From: Streptomyces sp. NBC_00190 | GTDB taxonomy: Bacteria; Actinomycetota; Actinomycetes; Streptomycetales; Streptomycetaceae | Direction: 5' to 3' | Assembly: GCF_036203305.1 (NCBI RefSeq) | Contig: NZ_CP108131.1 | Span: forward strand, 3,782,001 to 3,846,000 | DNA length: 64,000 bases | Part shown: positions 25,594-32,538 of the stretch, piece by piece | How positions within the stretch are numbered: position 1 is the stretch's first letter | Layout of the letters: the number at the start of each line of letters is the position of its first letter | The notes under the pieces: model-generated | Database searches by the model: none | What the model was told of the DNA's origin: nothing | The model's input: the letters and a program-made list of their open reading frames with translations, nothing else | Position numbers and translations under genes: made by a program

Positions 25594-26049
25594 CTATGCG
25601 TGGCCGTCGCGGTGCTTGGCGGCGCACTTCTTGCACAGACCGAAGATCGCGAAGTGCTTCATGTCGGTCTCGAACCCGAAGGTGTCGCGGAGCTTGGCGG
25701 TGAACTCGGCGGCGATGTCCACATCGGCCTCGATGACGTCGCCGCAGTCGCGGCAGACCAGGTGGATGTGGTGGTGCCGGTCGGCGAGGTGGTACGTGGG
25801 CGCGCCGTGGCCGAGGTGGGCGTGCGAGACGAGCTTCAGCTCCTCCAGCAGCTCCAGCGTGCGGTAGACCGTGGAGATGTTGACGCCGGAGGCGGTCTTG
25901 CGCACCTCGGCGAGGATCTCGTCCGGGCTGGCGTGCTCCAGGGCGTCGACCGCTTCCAGGACAAGCTGGCGCTGCGGGGTCAGGCGGTATCCGCGCTGCC
26001 GCAGGTCGGTCTTCCAGTCGGTACCTTCGGTGCCTTCGCTGCTCACCAC
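25594..26049 (-). CDS. nur: Nickel-responsive Fur-family regulator Nur
   Basis: 151 aa. With Ni(II), Nur represses nickel uptake genes and the iron superoxide dismutase gene sodF in S. coelicolor. All metal-binding His of that protein are present at a constant offset of +6: His39, His92, His94, His96 (Ni site) and His76, His78, His132 (M site). A CxxC pair appears twice, DC and LCKKC, but only partly. Start chosen at the first of two adjacent GTG codons (26049), giving MVSSEG. TACACT is 6 nt upstream, so it is probably leaderless. The order nur-FABP protein-small membrane peptide fits Streptomyces synteny. Confidence 0.92.
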   Translation of the reverse strand: MVSSEGTEGTDWKTDLRQRGYRLTPQRQLVLEAVDALEHASPDEILAEVRKTASGVNISTVYRTLELLEELKLVSHAHLGHGAPTYHLADRHHHIHLVCRDCGDVIEADVDIAAEFTAKLRDTFGFETDMKHFAIFGLCKKCAAKHRDGHA

Positions 26050-26069
26050 CCGGCCAGTGTAAGCGCGCG

Positions 26070-26102
26070 AAGGGGACCGCGGGCTTCGCCCGCGGTCCCC
26101 TT
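26070..26102 (-). terminator. Terminator between the FABP-family gene and nur
   Basis: AAGGGGACCGCGGGC and its complement form a 15-bp perfect stem with the loop TTC. On the minus strand it follows the FABP-family gene and precedes nur. Confidence 0.8.
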
Positions 26103-26130
26103 CCTGCACAGCCTGTGGATATGTCCGACC

Positions 26131-26150
26131 GGTCCGATCCGGTCCGATCC
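26131..26150. repeat. Two tandem GGTCCGATCC decamers after the FABP-family gene
   Basis: Two perfect copies end 2 nt before the stop codon of the FABP-family gene (26153). Same placement and a related GATCCGG core as the repeat after rlmB. Confidence 0.7.
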
Positions 26151-26152
26151 GG

Positions 26153-26725
26153 TCAGCGGAAGAAGGCGATGCCGTCGTCCGGCATGTCCGGGAGGTTGCG
26201 CGCCATCTCGGCGACCTCCTCGGGCGTGACGACCTTCTTCAGCTGGGCCGACATGTACGGGCGCAGCTCGACGTCCGGGGTGGCCTTCTCACCGACCCAC
26301 ATGAGGTCGCTCTTCACGTAGCCGTAGAGCCGCTTGCCGCCGCTGTGCGGGCGGGAGGCGGCGGTGCGGGCGACCGCGTCGGTGACCAGGTCGATCTGGG
26401 GCTTCTGGTCGGCGAGGTCTCCGTACCAGATCTCGACGACGCCCTGGTCGCGGACCATGACGATCTCGACCCTGCGCTGCGTGTCGATGCGCCAGTAGCC
26501 CGACTCGGACTCCAGCGGACGCACCTTGTTGCCCTCGGCGTCGAGCACCCAGGTGTGGGAGTGGTACTCCAGGAAGTCCCGGCCGTCGTGGCTGAAGACG
26601 ACCTCCTGGCCGAAGTTGCACTTCTCCTCGCCCGGGAAGTCGAAGACTCCCGCACCCTCCCAGTTACCGAGGAGGAAGGCGAGGGGGACGAGTCCCGGAT
26701 TCAGGTCGGACGGGATCTGGATCAT
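26153..26725 (-). CDS. FABP/nitrobindin-like beta-barrel protein
   Basis: 190 aa. The lipocalin-like motif GNWEGAG (20-26) is the nitrobindin GxWxGxG signature. Nitrobindins are heme beta-barrels that bind or isomerise peroxynitrite using a C-terminal His ligand. Here the corresponding end reads YMSAQLKKV and I see no His there, so heme binding is doubtful. A hydrophobic ligand carrier is equally possible. Ends in AFFR. Same strand as nur, separated by a terminator. Confidence 0.8.
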   Translation of the reverse strand: MIQIPSDLNPGLVPLAFLLGNWEGAGVFDFPGEEKCNFGQEVVFSHDGRDFLEYHSHTWVLDAEGNKVRPLESESGYWRIDTQRRVEIVMVRDQGVVEIWYGDLADQKPQIDLVTDAVARTAASRPHSGGKRLYGYVKSDLMWVGEKATPDVELRPYMSAQLKKVVTPEEVAEMARNLPDMPDDGIAFFR

Positions 26726-26783
26726 GATTGGCTGCTCAGGCGATCTGTGGGAGGGGTTCCGGCGCGGTCAGCTGGGCGGATGC

Positions 26784-26885
26784 TCAGCGCTGACCCTGGT
26801 ACAGCTTCTTGACGGCCAGGCCGGTGAAGGCGAGGACGCCGACGCAGACCAGGACCAGCAGGGAGGTGAAGACTGCCTCAAGCAC
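26784..26885 (-). CDS. 33-aa single-pass membrane peptide
   Basis: GTG at 26885 with an excellent GAGGAG site 6 nt upstream. The sequence is one hydrophobic helix (about residues 3-24, FTSLLVLVCVGVLAFTGLAV) followed by the basic tail KKLYQGQR, so a C-in-the-cytoplasm small membrane protein. It lies about 58 bp upstream of the FABP-family gene on the same strand and probably shares its transcript. I recall a similar peptide in other Streptomyces at this locus (not verified). Function unknown. Confidence 0.75.
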   Translation of the reverse strand: MLEAVFTSLLVLVCVGVLAFTGLAVKKLYQGQR

Positions 26886-26994
26886 GGGGTGCTCCTCGGA
26901 GGATTCGTTCGGGGGAGGTACGGCCGGTCCCCAAGCCTACTGGCCCGGGGACCGGCGCACTGTGTGAGGTGGGCCGAACCGCTCGTCGCGGGGA

Positions 26995-27864
26995 TCAGCC
27001 CAGCAGCTGGTGCTGCAGGATCACCGTCTGGTGGAACGGGACGGTGGCCACCTCGCCCTTGCGGGTCTGGAGGATCACTGCCTGGATGTCACCGGACTGG
27101 ATGCACGCGGCCTTGACCTGCTCGTCGCCGAACGGGGCGGACTCCTTGCGGACCGAGATCCCGCGCAGGTTCGGCTGGGGCTGGGCGTTCTTGGCCTTGG
27201 CCCAGTCGCCGTCGGCCTCGATCCGCTTGACGCCGTTCAGCCTCAGGTCGGCGTCGCAGCCCTTCCACGCGTCCGTGAACCCGGACGCGTGGAAGCGCAG
27301 CAGGTAGATCCGGGTGCGGGTGCCGTCCGGGGTGGTCCAGCCGCGCGCCACGATCTGGCGCAGGCCGTTGTCCGTGAAGTCCCGCTTCATCCCCTCGCGC
27401 GCGCTGGACTCGTATTCGTCCAGGAAGGTGTCCGAGGACACCACCGAGTCCTTCTCCAGCTTCAGCGCGGCGTCCGGGGCGGACCCCTTCGGCGCCGGCA
27501 GGAGCAGCTCCGTCAGACCGGCGTAGTGGATGCCGTCCGGGTTGTCCTTGGCGAAGGGCAGGGCGGCGCCGGGGGGCAGGGTGGGCTTGGCCAGTGCCGG
27601 GTACACCCAGCGGCCGTCGTCCTGGGTGGACAGGCCGGGGATGTCGGTGCGCTCGGGCTGGGCGATCCCGTACGCGACCCCCGTGCCGGCGGCGGCGAAG
27701 ACGACGACGGCGGCGGTCCACCGCAGGAAGGCGAACAGCCTGCGGCGGTCCTTGGGCGCCGGGGCCTCGGCAGCGGCAGCGGCCTCAGCCGCGGCCTGCG
27801 GCGCTGCGAGGGATTCCGCGGGGGCGGCGGCGGCCGGGGCCTCGGTGGTGTTCTGCTCGGTCAC
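26995..27864 (-). CDS. Membrane-anchored protein, third gene of paralogous operon
   Basis: 289 aa, GTG start. The first 38 residues are Ala/Glu/Pro-rich and cytoplasmic; RRRLFAFLR then one membrane helix (about 48-66). The remaining 220 residues lie outside, beginning QPERTDIPGLS, with two Cys (WKGCDADL, KAACIQS) that could pair. Overlaps the upstream gene by 4 nt (GTGA). The extracellular domain shows the same overall layout as the two preceding gene products, ending in a short conserved strand-helix unit. No known family recognised. Confidence 0.75.
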   Translation of the reverse strand: MTEQNTTEAPAAAAPAESLAAPQAAAEAAAAAEAPAPKDRRRLFAFLRWTAAVVVFAAAGTGVAYGIAQPERTDIPGLSTQDDGRWVYPALAKPTLPPGAALPFAKDNPDGIHYAGLTELLLPAPKGSAPDAALKLEKDSVVSSDTFLDEYESSAREGMKRDFTDNGLRQIVARGWTTPDGTRTRIYLLRFHASGFTDAWKGCDADLRLNGVKRIEADGDWAKAKNAQPQPNLRGISVRKESAPFGDEQVKAACIQSGDIQAVILQTRKGEVATVPFHQTVILQHQLLG

Positions 27865-28721
27865 ACGGACTCCCCGGGGGACTTCAGGTGGCTCAGCTGG
27901 TTCTTGAAGAAGCCGACGGCATCGGAGGTCTGGAAGGGCGTGCGCCCGTACGCGCGGAAGTTGACCAGCACGTCCCCCTGGACCGCCACGCAGTAGAGGG
28001 AGTCGACCTTCTCCTTCTTCTCGTTGTCCTTCTCGTCCTCACCGACGGCCAGCAGGGAGCACTTGGCGTCGGGGAAGCCGTCCACCTTCGGCGCCTCGCG
28101 GCCGTCGCCGGCGAATTCGAGGAGCTTCTTGGTGATCTCGGAGAACGTCCCCAGGGCCTGCGGATCGGCCTGCATGATGCTGACCTCCACGACCAGGTCG
28201 CCGTGGCGCCCGGTGTAGCCGCGCCCCGCCAGGCCCTTCAGCTTCAGGCCGGCCAGCATGTCGTCGCGCTTCTTGCGCTCCGAGCTGGACAGTCCTTCCC
28301 GTGCTTCCTTGAGGGTCTCGACGGCCTTCTCGCCGGAGACGAAGAAGTTGTTGCCGTCGCCGTCGAGGTCGGGGCCCGGCGTGAAGCCGCCCGGAACCGG
28401 GAGCAGCTTGCCCGTGAGGGCGTTCGGGGGTACCTCCGCGGCCTCCTCGGCCGTCGGGACCCGCTCACCCGCGGCCACCCAGTAGGCGGTGGGCGCGGTC
28501 CTGTCGGCGCCCGCGATCGCGGAGAAGCCCCAGACGCCACCGCCCACGAGGACGGCGGCGGCCACGCCCGCGGCGATGAGGGCGAGCTTCTTACGGCCCA
28601 CCGTGCGCGCGGGCTTCGCGGGCTCGGGAGCCGCGGCCGGGGCGGCGGCCGGGGCGACGGCCTCTGCCGGCGCCTGAGCGGGGGCCTGAGCCGGGGTCAT
28701 GTCGTTCTGCGGCTCGGTCAC
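27861..28721 (-). CDS. Membrane-anchored protein, second gene of paralogous operon
   Basis: 286 aa. GTG at 28721 overlaps the previous stop by 4 nt; a later ATG (MTPAQAP) is the alternative. An Ala/Pro-rich cytoplasmic N-terminus of about 35 residues is followed by a single membrane helix (about 43-65). The outer domain has two Cys (DAKCSLL, SLYCVAV) and a C-terminal GDVLVNFRAYGR...FFKNQLSHL unit. The neighbour upstream ends similarly with GDIVVEVFYND...AKRQLERL. That resemblance, plus coupling, argues for a complex of paralogues. Function unknown. Confidence 0.75.
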   Translation of the reverse strand: MTEPQNDMTPAQAPAQAPAEAVAPAAAPAAAPEPAKPARTVGRKKLALIAAGVAAAVLVGGGVWGFSAIAGADRTAPTAYWVAAGERVPTAEEAAEVPPNALTGKLLPVPGGFTPGPDLDGDGNNFFVSGEKAVETLKEAREGLSSSERKKRDDMLAGLKLKGLAGRGYTGRHGDLVVEVSIMQADPQALGTFSEITKKLLEFAGDGREAPKVDGFPDAKCSLLAVGEDEKDNEKKEKVDSLYCVAVQGDVLVNFRAYGRTPFQTSDAVGFFKNQLSHLKSPGESV

Positions 28722-29587
28722 AGTCGCTCCAGCTGTCGCTTGGCCAGGTCGATGACATCGCTCTGGGAGATGTTCCTGCCGCGCTTGTCGTTGTAGAAGA
28801 CCTCCACGACGATGTCGCCGCGCCGGACGATGGCCCGGGACTGGCGCAGCGGGTAATAGCCCGGCTTCTCGCGGAGTTCCGAGAAGACCCAGACGTGCCC
28901 GAGGTCCGCGGGGACGCCCGGGATGGCCGCACCGCCGTTGCCCGCGAACTTCTTCTCGGACATGTAGCCCGACTGGTCCCGCTGGAACTCGTTGGCCCCG
29001 GCGAAGTCGTTGAACTGCACCAGCCGGACCTCCGTGACCCGGTCGTCCTCTTCCCACATCTCGGTGGCGACCCGCCGGAAGCTGTCGCTCGCCAAGTCGC
29101 TGAGGGCCGGGCCCGGCCGTTCGAAGTGGGTCGCGAAGGAGTCGAGGGTGTCGTAGCCGGGTTCCTCGATGATCTTCGCCCCGCCCGGTGCCTCGATCAG
29201 CAGCTTGCTGATGTCGTCGTCGGTCTTGTGCCAGCGGTTGGCGTTGATCGTCTTGTTCGTGGTGGCGTCGTCCGGCACGAGCGCCTTCGGCGTCACCAGC
29301 TTCTGCTGGGCCAGCGGCGGCAGCGGGGTGGGGTCGCGGTGGTACTGGACCGCGTAACCGGTGACGGCGCCGGCGAGGACGCCGAGTGCGGCCGCGCCCG
29401 CGATCAGGAGGGTCGTACGGCCGGGGCGGCGGCGCGGGGCGGGCGCGGCGGCGGTCATGTCCGCCGTGTCCGGTGTTTCCCGTGTTTCCGGCGTGTCCGG
29501 CGTGACCGGCGTGTGCGATTCCGGGCCGGTCTCCCCCTCTTTCCGCTGCTCAGGGAAGGTCTGCTCGTGTTCCAAAGGTTCCCCCAC
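28718..29587 (-). CDS. Membrane-anchored protein, first gene of paralogous operon
   Basis: 289 aa, GTG start at 29587. About 55 cytoplasmic residues rich in Thr/Pro/Glu (PVTPDTPETRETPDT), then a membrane helix (about 57-79). The roughly 210-residue outer domain has no Cys, unlike the other two. It ends with a RGDIVVEVFYND...LAKRQLERL unit shared with the second gene product. Promoter region of 112 bp carries an AT-rich inverted repeat. Transcription may also continue from the DUF3099 gene. Confidence 0.75.
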   Translation of the reverse strand: MGEPLEHEQTFPEQRKEGETGPESHTPVTPDTPETRETPDTADMTAAAPAPRRRPGRTTLLIAGAAALGVLAGAVTGYAVQYHRDPTPLPPLAQQKLVTPKALVPDDATTNKTINANRWHKTDDDISKLLIEAPGGAKIIEEPGYDTLDSFATHFERPGPALSDLASDSFRRVATEMWEEDDRVTEVRLVQFNDFAGANEFQRDQSGYMSEKKFAGNGGAAIPGVPADLGHVWVFSELREKPGYYPLRQSRAIVRRGDIVVEVFYNDKRGRNISQSDVIDLAKRQLERL

Positions 29588-29655
29588 AGGACATGCGACG
29601 CGGGTTCGATTACCCGCGCGTACCCATGACCCGATCTTGGGGGGAGCAGTTGTAT

Positions 29656-29672
29656 GAATGCTTATTACATTC
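29656..29672. promoter_or_regulatory. AT-rich inverted repeat upstream of the three-gene operon
   Basis: GAATG-CTTATTA-CATTC in a locally AT-rich stretch, unusual in this GC-rich DNA. It lies about 70 nt before the first gene of the operon and could overlap its promoter. The site does not match Zur, FurA or Nur boxes that I know. Confidence 0.4.
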
Positions 29673-29699
29673 TTATCTCGCTGGGTTCGCGCCGCGCTG

Positions 29700-29963
29700 T
29701 CAGTCCTCGTGACGGCGCTTTCCGTCCAGTTCGTCCCACCACTCGTCGGACTTGGGATCGCCCGAGGGGTCGTCCCACCAGCGGTCGTCCGGGCCGCGCC
29801 GGTTGGCGATCATCGCGGCGACCGGCGGGATGACCATGGCGACGACGCACATGGCCACCGCGGCCTCGACCGAGAGCAGGCGCACGAAGGCCCAGGCGGA
29901 GACGAAGAGGAACAGGCATCCGCCCATGAGCAGGAAGTAGACGCGCCGGCGCCGGGCGTACAT
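29700..29963 (-). CDS. DUF3099 family membrane protein
   Basis: 87 aa from ATG at 29963. Two membrane helices (about 9-28 and 31-48) are followed by the family hallmark RGPDDRWWDDPSGD...DEWWDELD. Small actinobacterial protein of unknown function. TACGCT lies 6 nt before the ATG, overlapping GGAGG, so either a leaderless or a led mRNA is possible. Upstream of the three-gene operon on the same strand. Confidence 0.85.
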   Translation of the reverse strand: MYARRRRVYFLLMGGCLFLFVSAWAFVRLLSVEAAVAMCVVAMVIPPVAAMIANRRGPDDRWWDDPSGDPKSDEWWDELDGKRRHED

Positions 29964-30015
29964 GCCTCCAGCGTAGGGCCGGGCCCCGCGAAGGCAAGGC
30001 CGCGCGGACGGCACG

Positions 30016-30093
30016 AAGGGCCGCACCCCGGTCCAGTGGCGTCCAACCCCCTGGGGACCCCCCGGACGGAGTCTGGGGGAGGGTGCGGCCCTT
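30016..30093 (-). terminator. Long hairpin downstream of the DUF1416 gene
   Basis: AAGGGCCGCACCC and GGGTGCGGCCCTT form a 13-bp perfect stem. The 52-nt interior carries a second C5/G5 hairpin of the kind repeated elsewhere in the window. Confidence 0.65.
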
Positions 30094-30112
30094 CGGCCGG
30101 TTCAGCTGTCGA

Positions 30113-30403
30113 TCAGACCGCGATCGCCACGTCCGTCACGCCGCCGGCCTCGGCGACGACGACCCTGTGGTCCGCCGTGGCACCCGGGACGAGCGCACGC
30201 AGCGTCCAGGAGCCGGTGGCCGCGTAGAAACGGAACTGGCCGGTCGCCGAGGTCGGGACCTCCGCGGTGAACTCGCCGGTCGAGTCCAGCAGGCGGACGT
30301 AGCCGGACACCGGCTCGCCCTCCTTGGTGATCTGACCCTGGATCGCGGTCTCACCGGGCTTGAGCGTCGCGAGGTCGGGCCCGCCGATGGGTGCTCCACA
30401 CAT
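30113..30403 (-). CDS. DUF1416 family protein
   Basis: 96 aa, one compact beta-sandwich domain (MCGAPIGGPDLATLKPGE at the start). DUF1416 is fused or adjacent to the thiosulfate sulfurtransferase in many actinobacteria, as here with 61 bp between and the same direction. The role in sulfur transfer is not established. One Cys, at position 2. Probably cotranscribed with the sulfurtransferase gene. Confidence 0.9.
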   Translation of the reverse strand: MCGAPIGGPDLATLKPGETAIQGQITKEGEPVSGYVRLLDSTGEFTAEVPTSATGQFRFYAATGSWTLRALVPGATADHRVVVAEAGGVTDVAIAV

Positions 30404-30464
30404 GTTCTCTGTCCTGTCCTAGAGAGTCGTACTGGCTTCTACGGGCCCTGCGTGCCCTGCAGGG

Positions 30465-31310
30465 TTACTTGTTGGCGCCGAGCTCGATCGGCACGCCGAC
30501 CAGGGAGCCGTACTCGGTCCACGAGCCGTCGTAGTTCTTGACGTTCTCCTGGCCGAGAAGCTCGTGCAGGACGAACCACGTGAGCGCGGAGCGCTCGCCG
30601 ATGCGGCAGTAGGCGATGGTGTCCTTCGCCAGGTCGACCTGCTCCGCCTGGTAGAGCGCGGTCAGCTCGTCGTCCGACTTGAAGGTGCCGTCGTCGTTGG
30701 CGTTCTTCGACCACGGGATGTTGCGGGCGCTCGGCACGTGGCCGGGGCGCTGCGACTGCTCCTGCGGGAGGTGGGCCGGGGCGAGCAGCTTGCCGGAGAA
30801 CTCGTCGGGCGAACGGACGTCGACCAGGTTCAGGGAGCCGATCGCCGCCACGACGTCGTCGCGGAAGGCGCGGATCGACGTGTCCTGGGCCTTGGCCTTG
30901 TACTGCGTGGCGGGGCGGTTGGGGACGTCCTTGCCGTCGACCAGGTCGCGGGAGTCGAGCTCCCACTTCTTGCGGCCGCCGTCGAGGAGCTTCACGTCCT
31001 GGTGACCGTAGAGCTTGAAGTACCAGTAGGCGTAGGACGCGAACCAGTTGTTGTTGCCGCCGTAGAGGACGACGGTGTCGTCGTTGGAGATGCCCTTGGC
31101 GGAGAGGAGCTTCTCGAAGCCCTCCTGGTCCACGAAGTCGCGGCGGACCGGGTCCTGGAGGTCCTGCCTCCAGTCGATCCGGACGGCGTTGGTGATGTGG
31201 TTCTTGTCGTAGGCGGACGTGTCCTCGTCCACCTCGACGATGACGACATTGGCGTCGTTCAGGTGGGCCTCGACCCAGTCGGCGTCTACGAGGACGTCGC
31301 TGCGGCTCAT
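30465..31310 (-). CDS. Thiosulfate/3-mercaptopyruvate sulfurtransferase (rhodanese)
   Basis: 281 aa, two rhodanese domains. The catalytic loop CRIGERS (Cys235) in the second domain carries the persulfide and matches CysA/SseA-type thiosulfate sulfurtransferases. The first domain lacks the Cys, as usual. The ATG at 31310 follows GGAGGAG, a strong site. It is preceded by about 200 nt of leader that follows a short cysteine-containing uORF, suggesting control by cysteine supply. Confidence 0.92.
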   Translation of the reverse strand: MSRSDVLVDADWVEAHLNDANVVIVEVDEDTSAYDKNHITNAVRIDWRQDLQDPVRRDFVDQEGFEKLLSAKGISNDDTVVLYGGNNNWFASYAYWYFKLYGHQDVKLLDGGRKKWELDSRDLVDGKDVPNRPATQYKAKAQDTSIRAFRDDVVAAIGSLNLVDVRSPDEFSGKLLAPAHLPQEQSQRPGHVPSARNIPWSKNANDDGTFKSDDELTALYQAEQVDLAKDTIAYCRIGERSALTWFVLHELLGQENVKNYDGSWTEYGSLVGVPIELGANK

Positions 31311-31512
31311 GGTGTTCTCCTCCGGGGCAGTGTGCGGCGGGGCTTGCGGATACTGCTGCAAACCGGCTGGACCGGCTGCGGGTGTTGCTCGTGCGTGCGT
31401 CCGGGTACCTCGAAGTTCTCCCCCGGTGCGGGGAGGCTCAGGGGATCAGGAGGCAGGTGCGGTCACGCGGGAAAGGCCGTCGTCCGGCTGATGGAGCGGA
31501 TGCGCTCACATG

Positions 31513-31602
31513 TCACATGGATCGACAGAGCATGGCGGCGACGCGACACAGGTCTACTGCCCGCCGCTTCGTGAGGTCCGCCTGCTGATGCTTCATAGCC
31601 AT
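31513..31602 (-). CDS. Cysteine-containing leader peptide (uORF) of the sulfurtransferase operon
   Basis: 29 codons (27 if the second ATG at 31596 is used). The core LTKRRAVDLCRVAAMLCR matches the short leader peptides found before sulfur genes in Streptomyces. Both Cys use TGT, rare in this GC-rich genome and next to Arg codons. No ribosome site precedes it, and TACGAT ends 2-8 nt before the ATGs, so it is probably leaderless. A small hairpin GAGCG-CATC-CGCTC follows the stop. Cysteine starvation stalling would be the natural mechanism (inference). Confidence 0.85.
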   Translation of the reverse strand: MAMKHQQADLTKRRAVDLCRVAAMLCRSM

Positions 31603-31604
31603 GG

Positions 31605-31634
31605 ATCGTAGGGACGAATCAGCCGCCCTGTCAC
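31605..31634 (-). promoter_or_regulatory. Promoter of the leader peptide/sulfurtransferase transcript
   Basis: On the minus strand GTGACA, 18 nt, TACGAT. The expected start point falls at the leader-peptide ATG. Confidence 0.6.
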
Positions 31635-31757
31635 CGGTGTGTCATATTCCGAGACAGGATCGTCCGCATAGTGGGATAGGAGCTCTACGGACGGCCGCCG
31701 CGCCGCCCTCCGGAGCCGCCCTGCCGCCCGTCCTTCTGCGGATCGGACCGCTCCGTC

Positions 31758-32474
31758 TCACGATCCGGCCAGTGCCACGTCCGTACCGCCCAGCGTGAGG
31801 TGCACACCGGCCTCGTCCGAGGTCAGGGCGGACAGGTGCAGCCCGGACGGCAGCCCGCTGTCGAGGGCGCGGTCGAAGTCGGTCTTCTTGCGGATCTGCT
31901 TCTCGACGCCGGGGATGCCCTCGCCCGGCACCTCGTCGGCGCGCACCCGGACGATCCGGCCGCCCTTGCCGTCCTGCGCGTCCTCCAGTGTGATGGTCGA
32001 CACCACGCTGCGCGAGAGCGTCTTGCCCAGGATGTCCACCGACGCGGTCACCTTCACCTTGCCCGGCGCCCCGCCGTAGGAGAGGGTCGCGCCGCTCTGC
32101 GAGGCCGCGGTCAGGTCCGCGTACGTGATCAGGCCGGTGCCCTCGGCGCGCTTGGCCGTGCCGCCGGTGTAGTCCCCGTTCAGCTTCACGTCGCGGAAGC
32201 TCGCGTCGAGCTCGGAGAGCCGCGTCTTGCGGCCCTCCGCGGCCACGTCCACGCCCCGGAGCTTCAGGTCCACCCGCTCCAGGTCGTGGCTGAGCGCCTG
32301 GGTGAGGAACGGGAATCCGTGGATCTCCACCTCCGCGGTCCCGGCCAGCCCCTGCCGGGCCTGGATCCGGTCGGCCAGCCGGTTCTCGGCATAGCCGACC
32401 GCCCAGCGGTCCGCCCCCGCGAACAGGGCCCCCAGAACCACTCCGATGATCACTACGGCGCGCAGGAATCGCAC
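31758..32474 (-). CDS. DUF2993 (LmeA-like) lipid-binding protein
   Basis: 238 aa. An N-terminal uncleaved hydrophobic anchor (about 3-22) precedes a tubular lipid-binding-type domain. DUF2993 includes mycobacterial LmeA, which binds phosphoinositides and aids envelope glycolipid maturation. In Streptomyces the lipid partner is unknown. Conserved elements: FPFLTQALSHDLERVDL near 55-70 and LPSGLHLSAL near the C-terminus. The region up to the leader peptide holds only the promoter. Confidence 0.85.
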   Translation of the reverse strand: MRFLRAVVIIGVVLGALFAGADRWAVGYAENRLADRIQARQGLAGTAEVEIHGFPFLTQALSHDLERVDLKLRGVDVAAEGRKTRLSELDASFRDVKLNGDYTGGTAKRAEGTGLITYADLTAASQSGATLSYGGAPGKVKVTASVDILGKTLSRSVVSTITLEDAQDGKGGRIVRVRADEVPGEGIPGVEKQIRKKTDFDRALDSGLPSGLHLSALTSDEAGVHLTLGGTDVALAGS

Positions 32475-32538
32475 GTTCCACTCCCCCTACTAGTCGGTAC
32501 GTGCGTTCTAGTGGACCATGTCCGTTGTCGGGGACAGA

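Noticed and set aside
29600..29617. T-arm-like hairpin (GCGGGT-TCGATT-ACCCGC) suggesting a tRNA fragment or att site
   Set aside because: No acceptor stem, D arm or anticodon arm accompanies it, and no integrase or second copy is visible. Probably chance.
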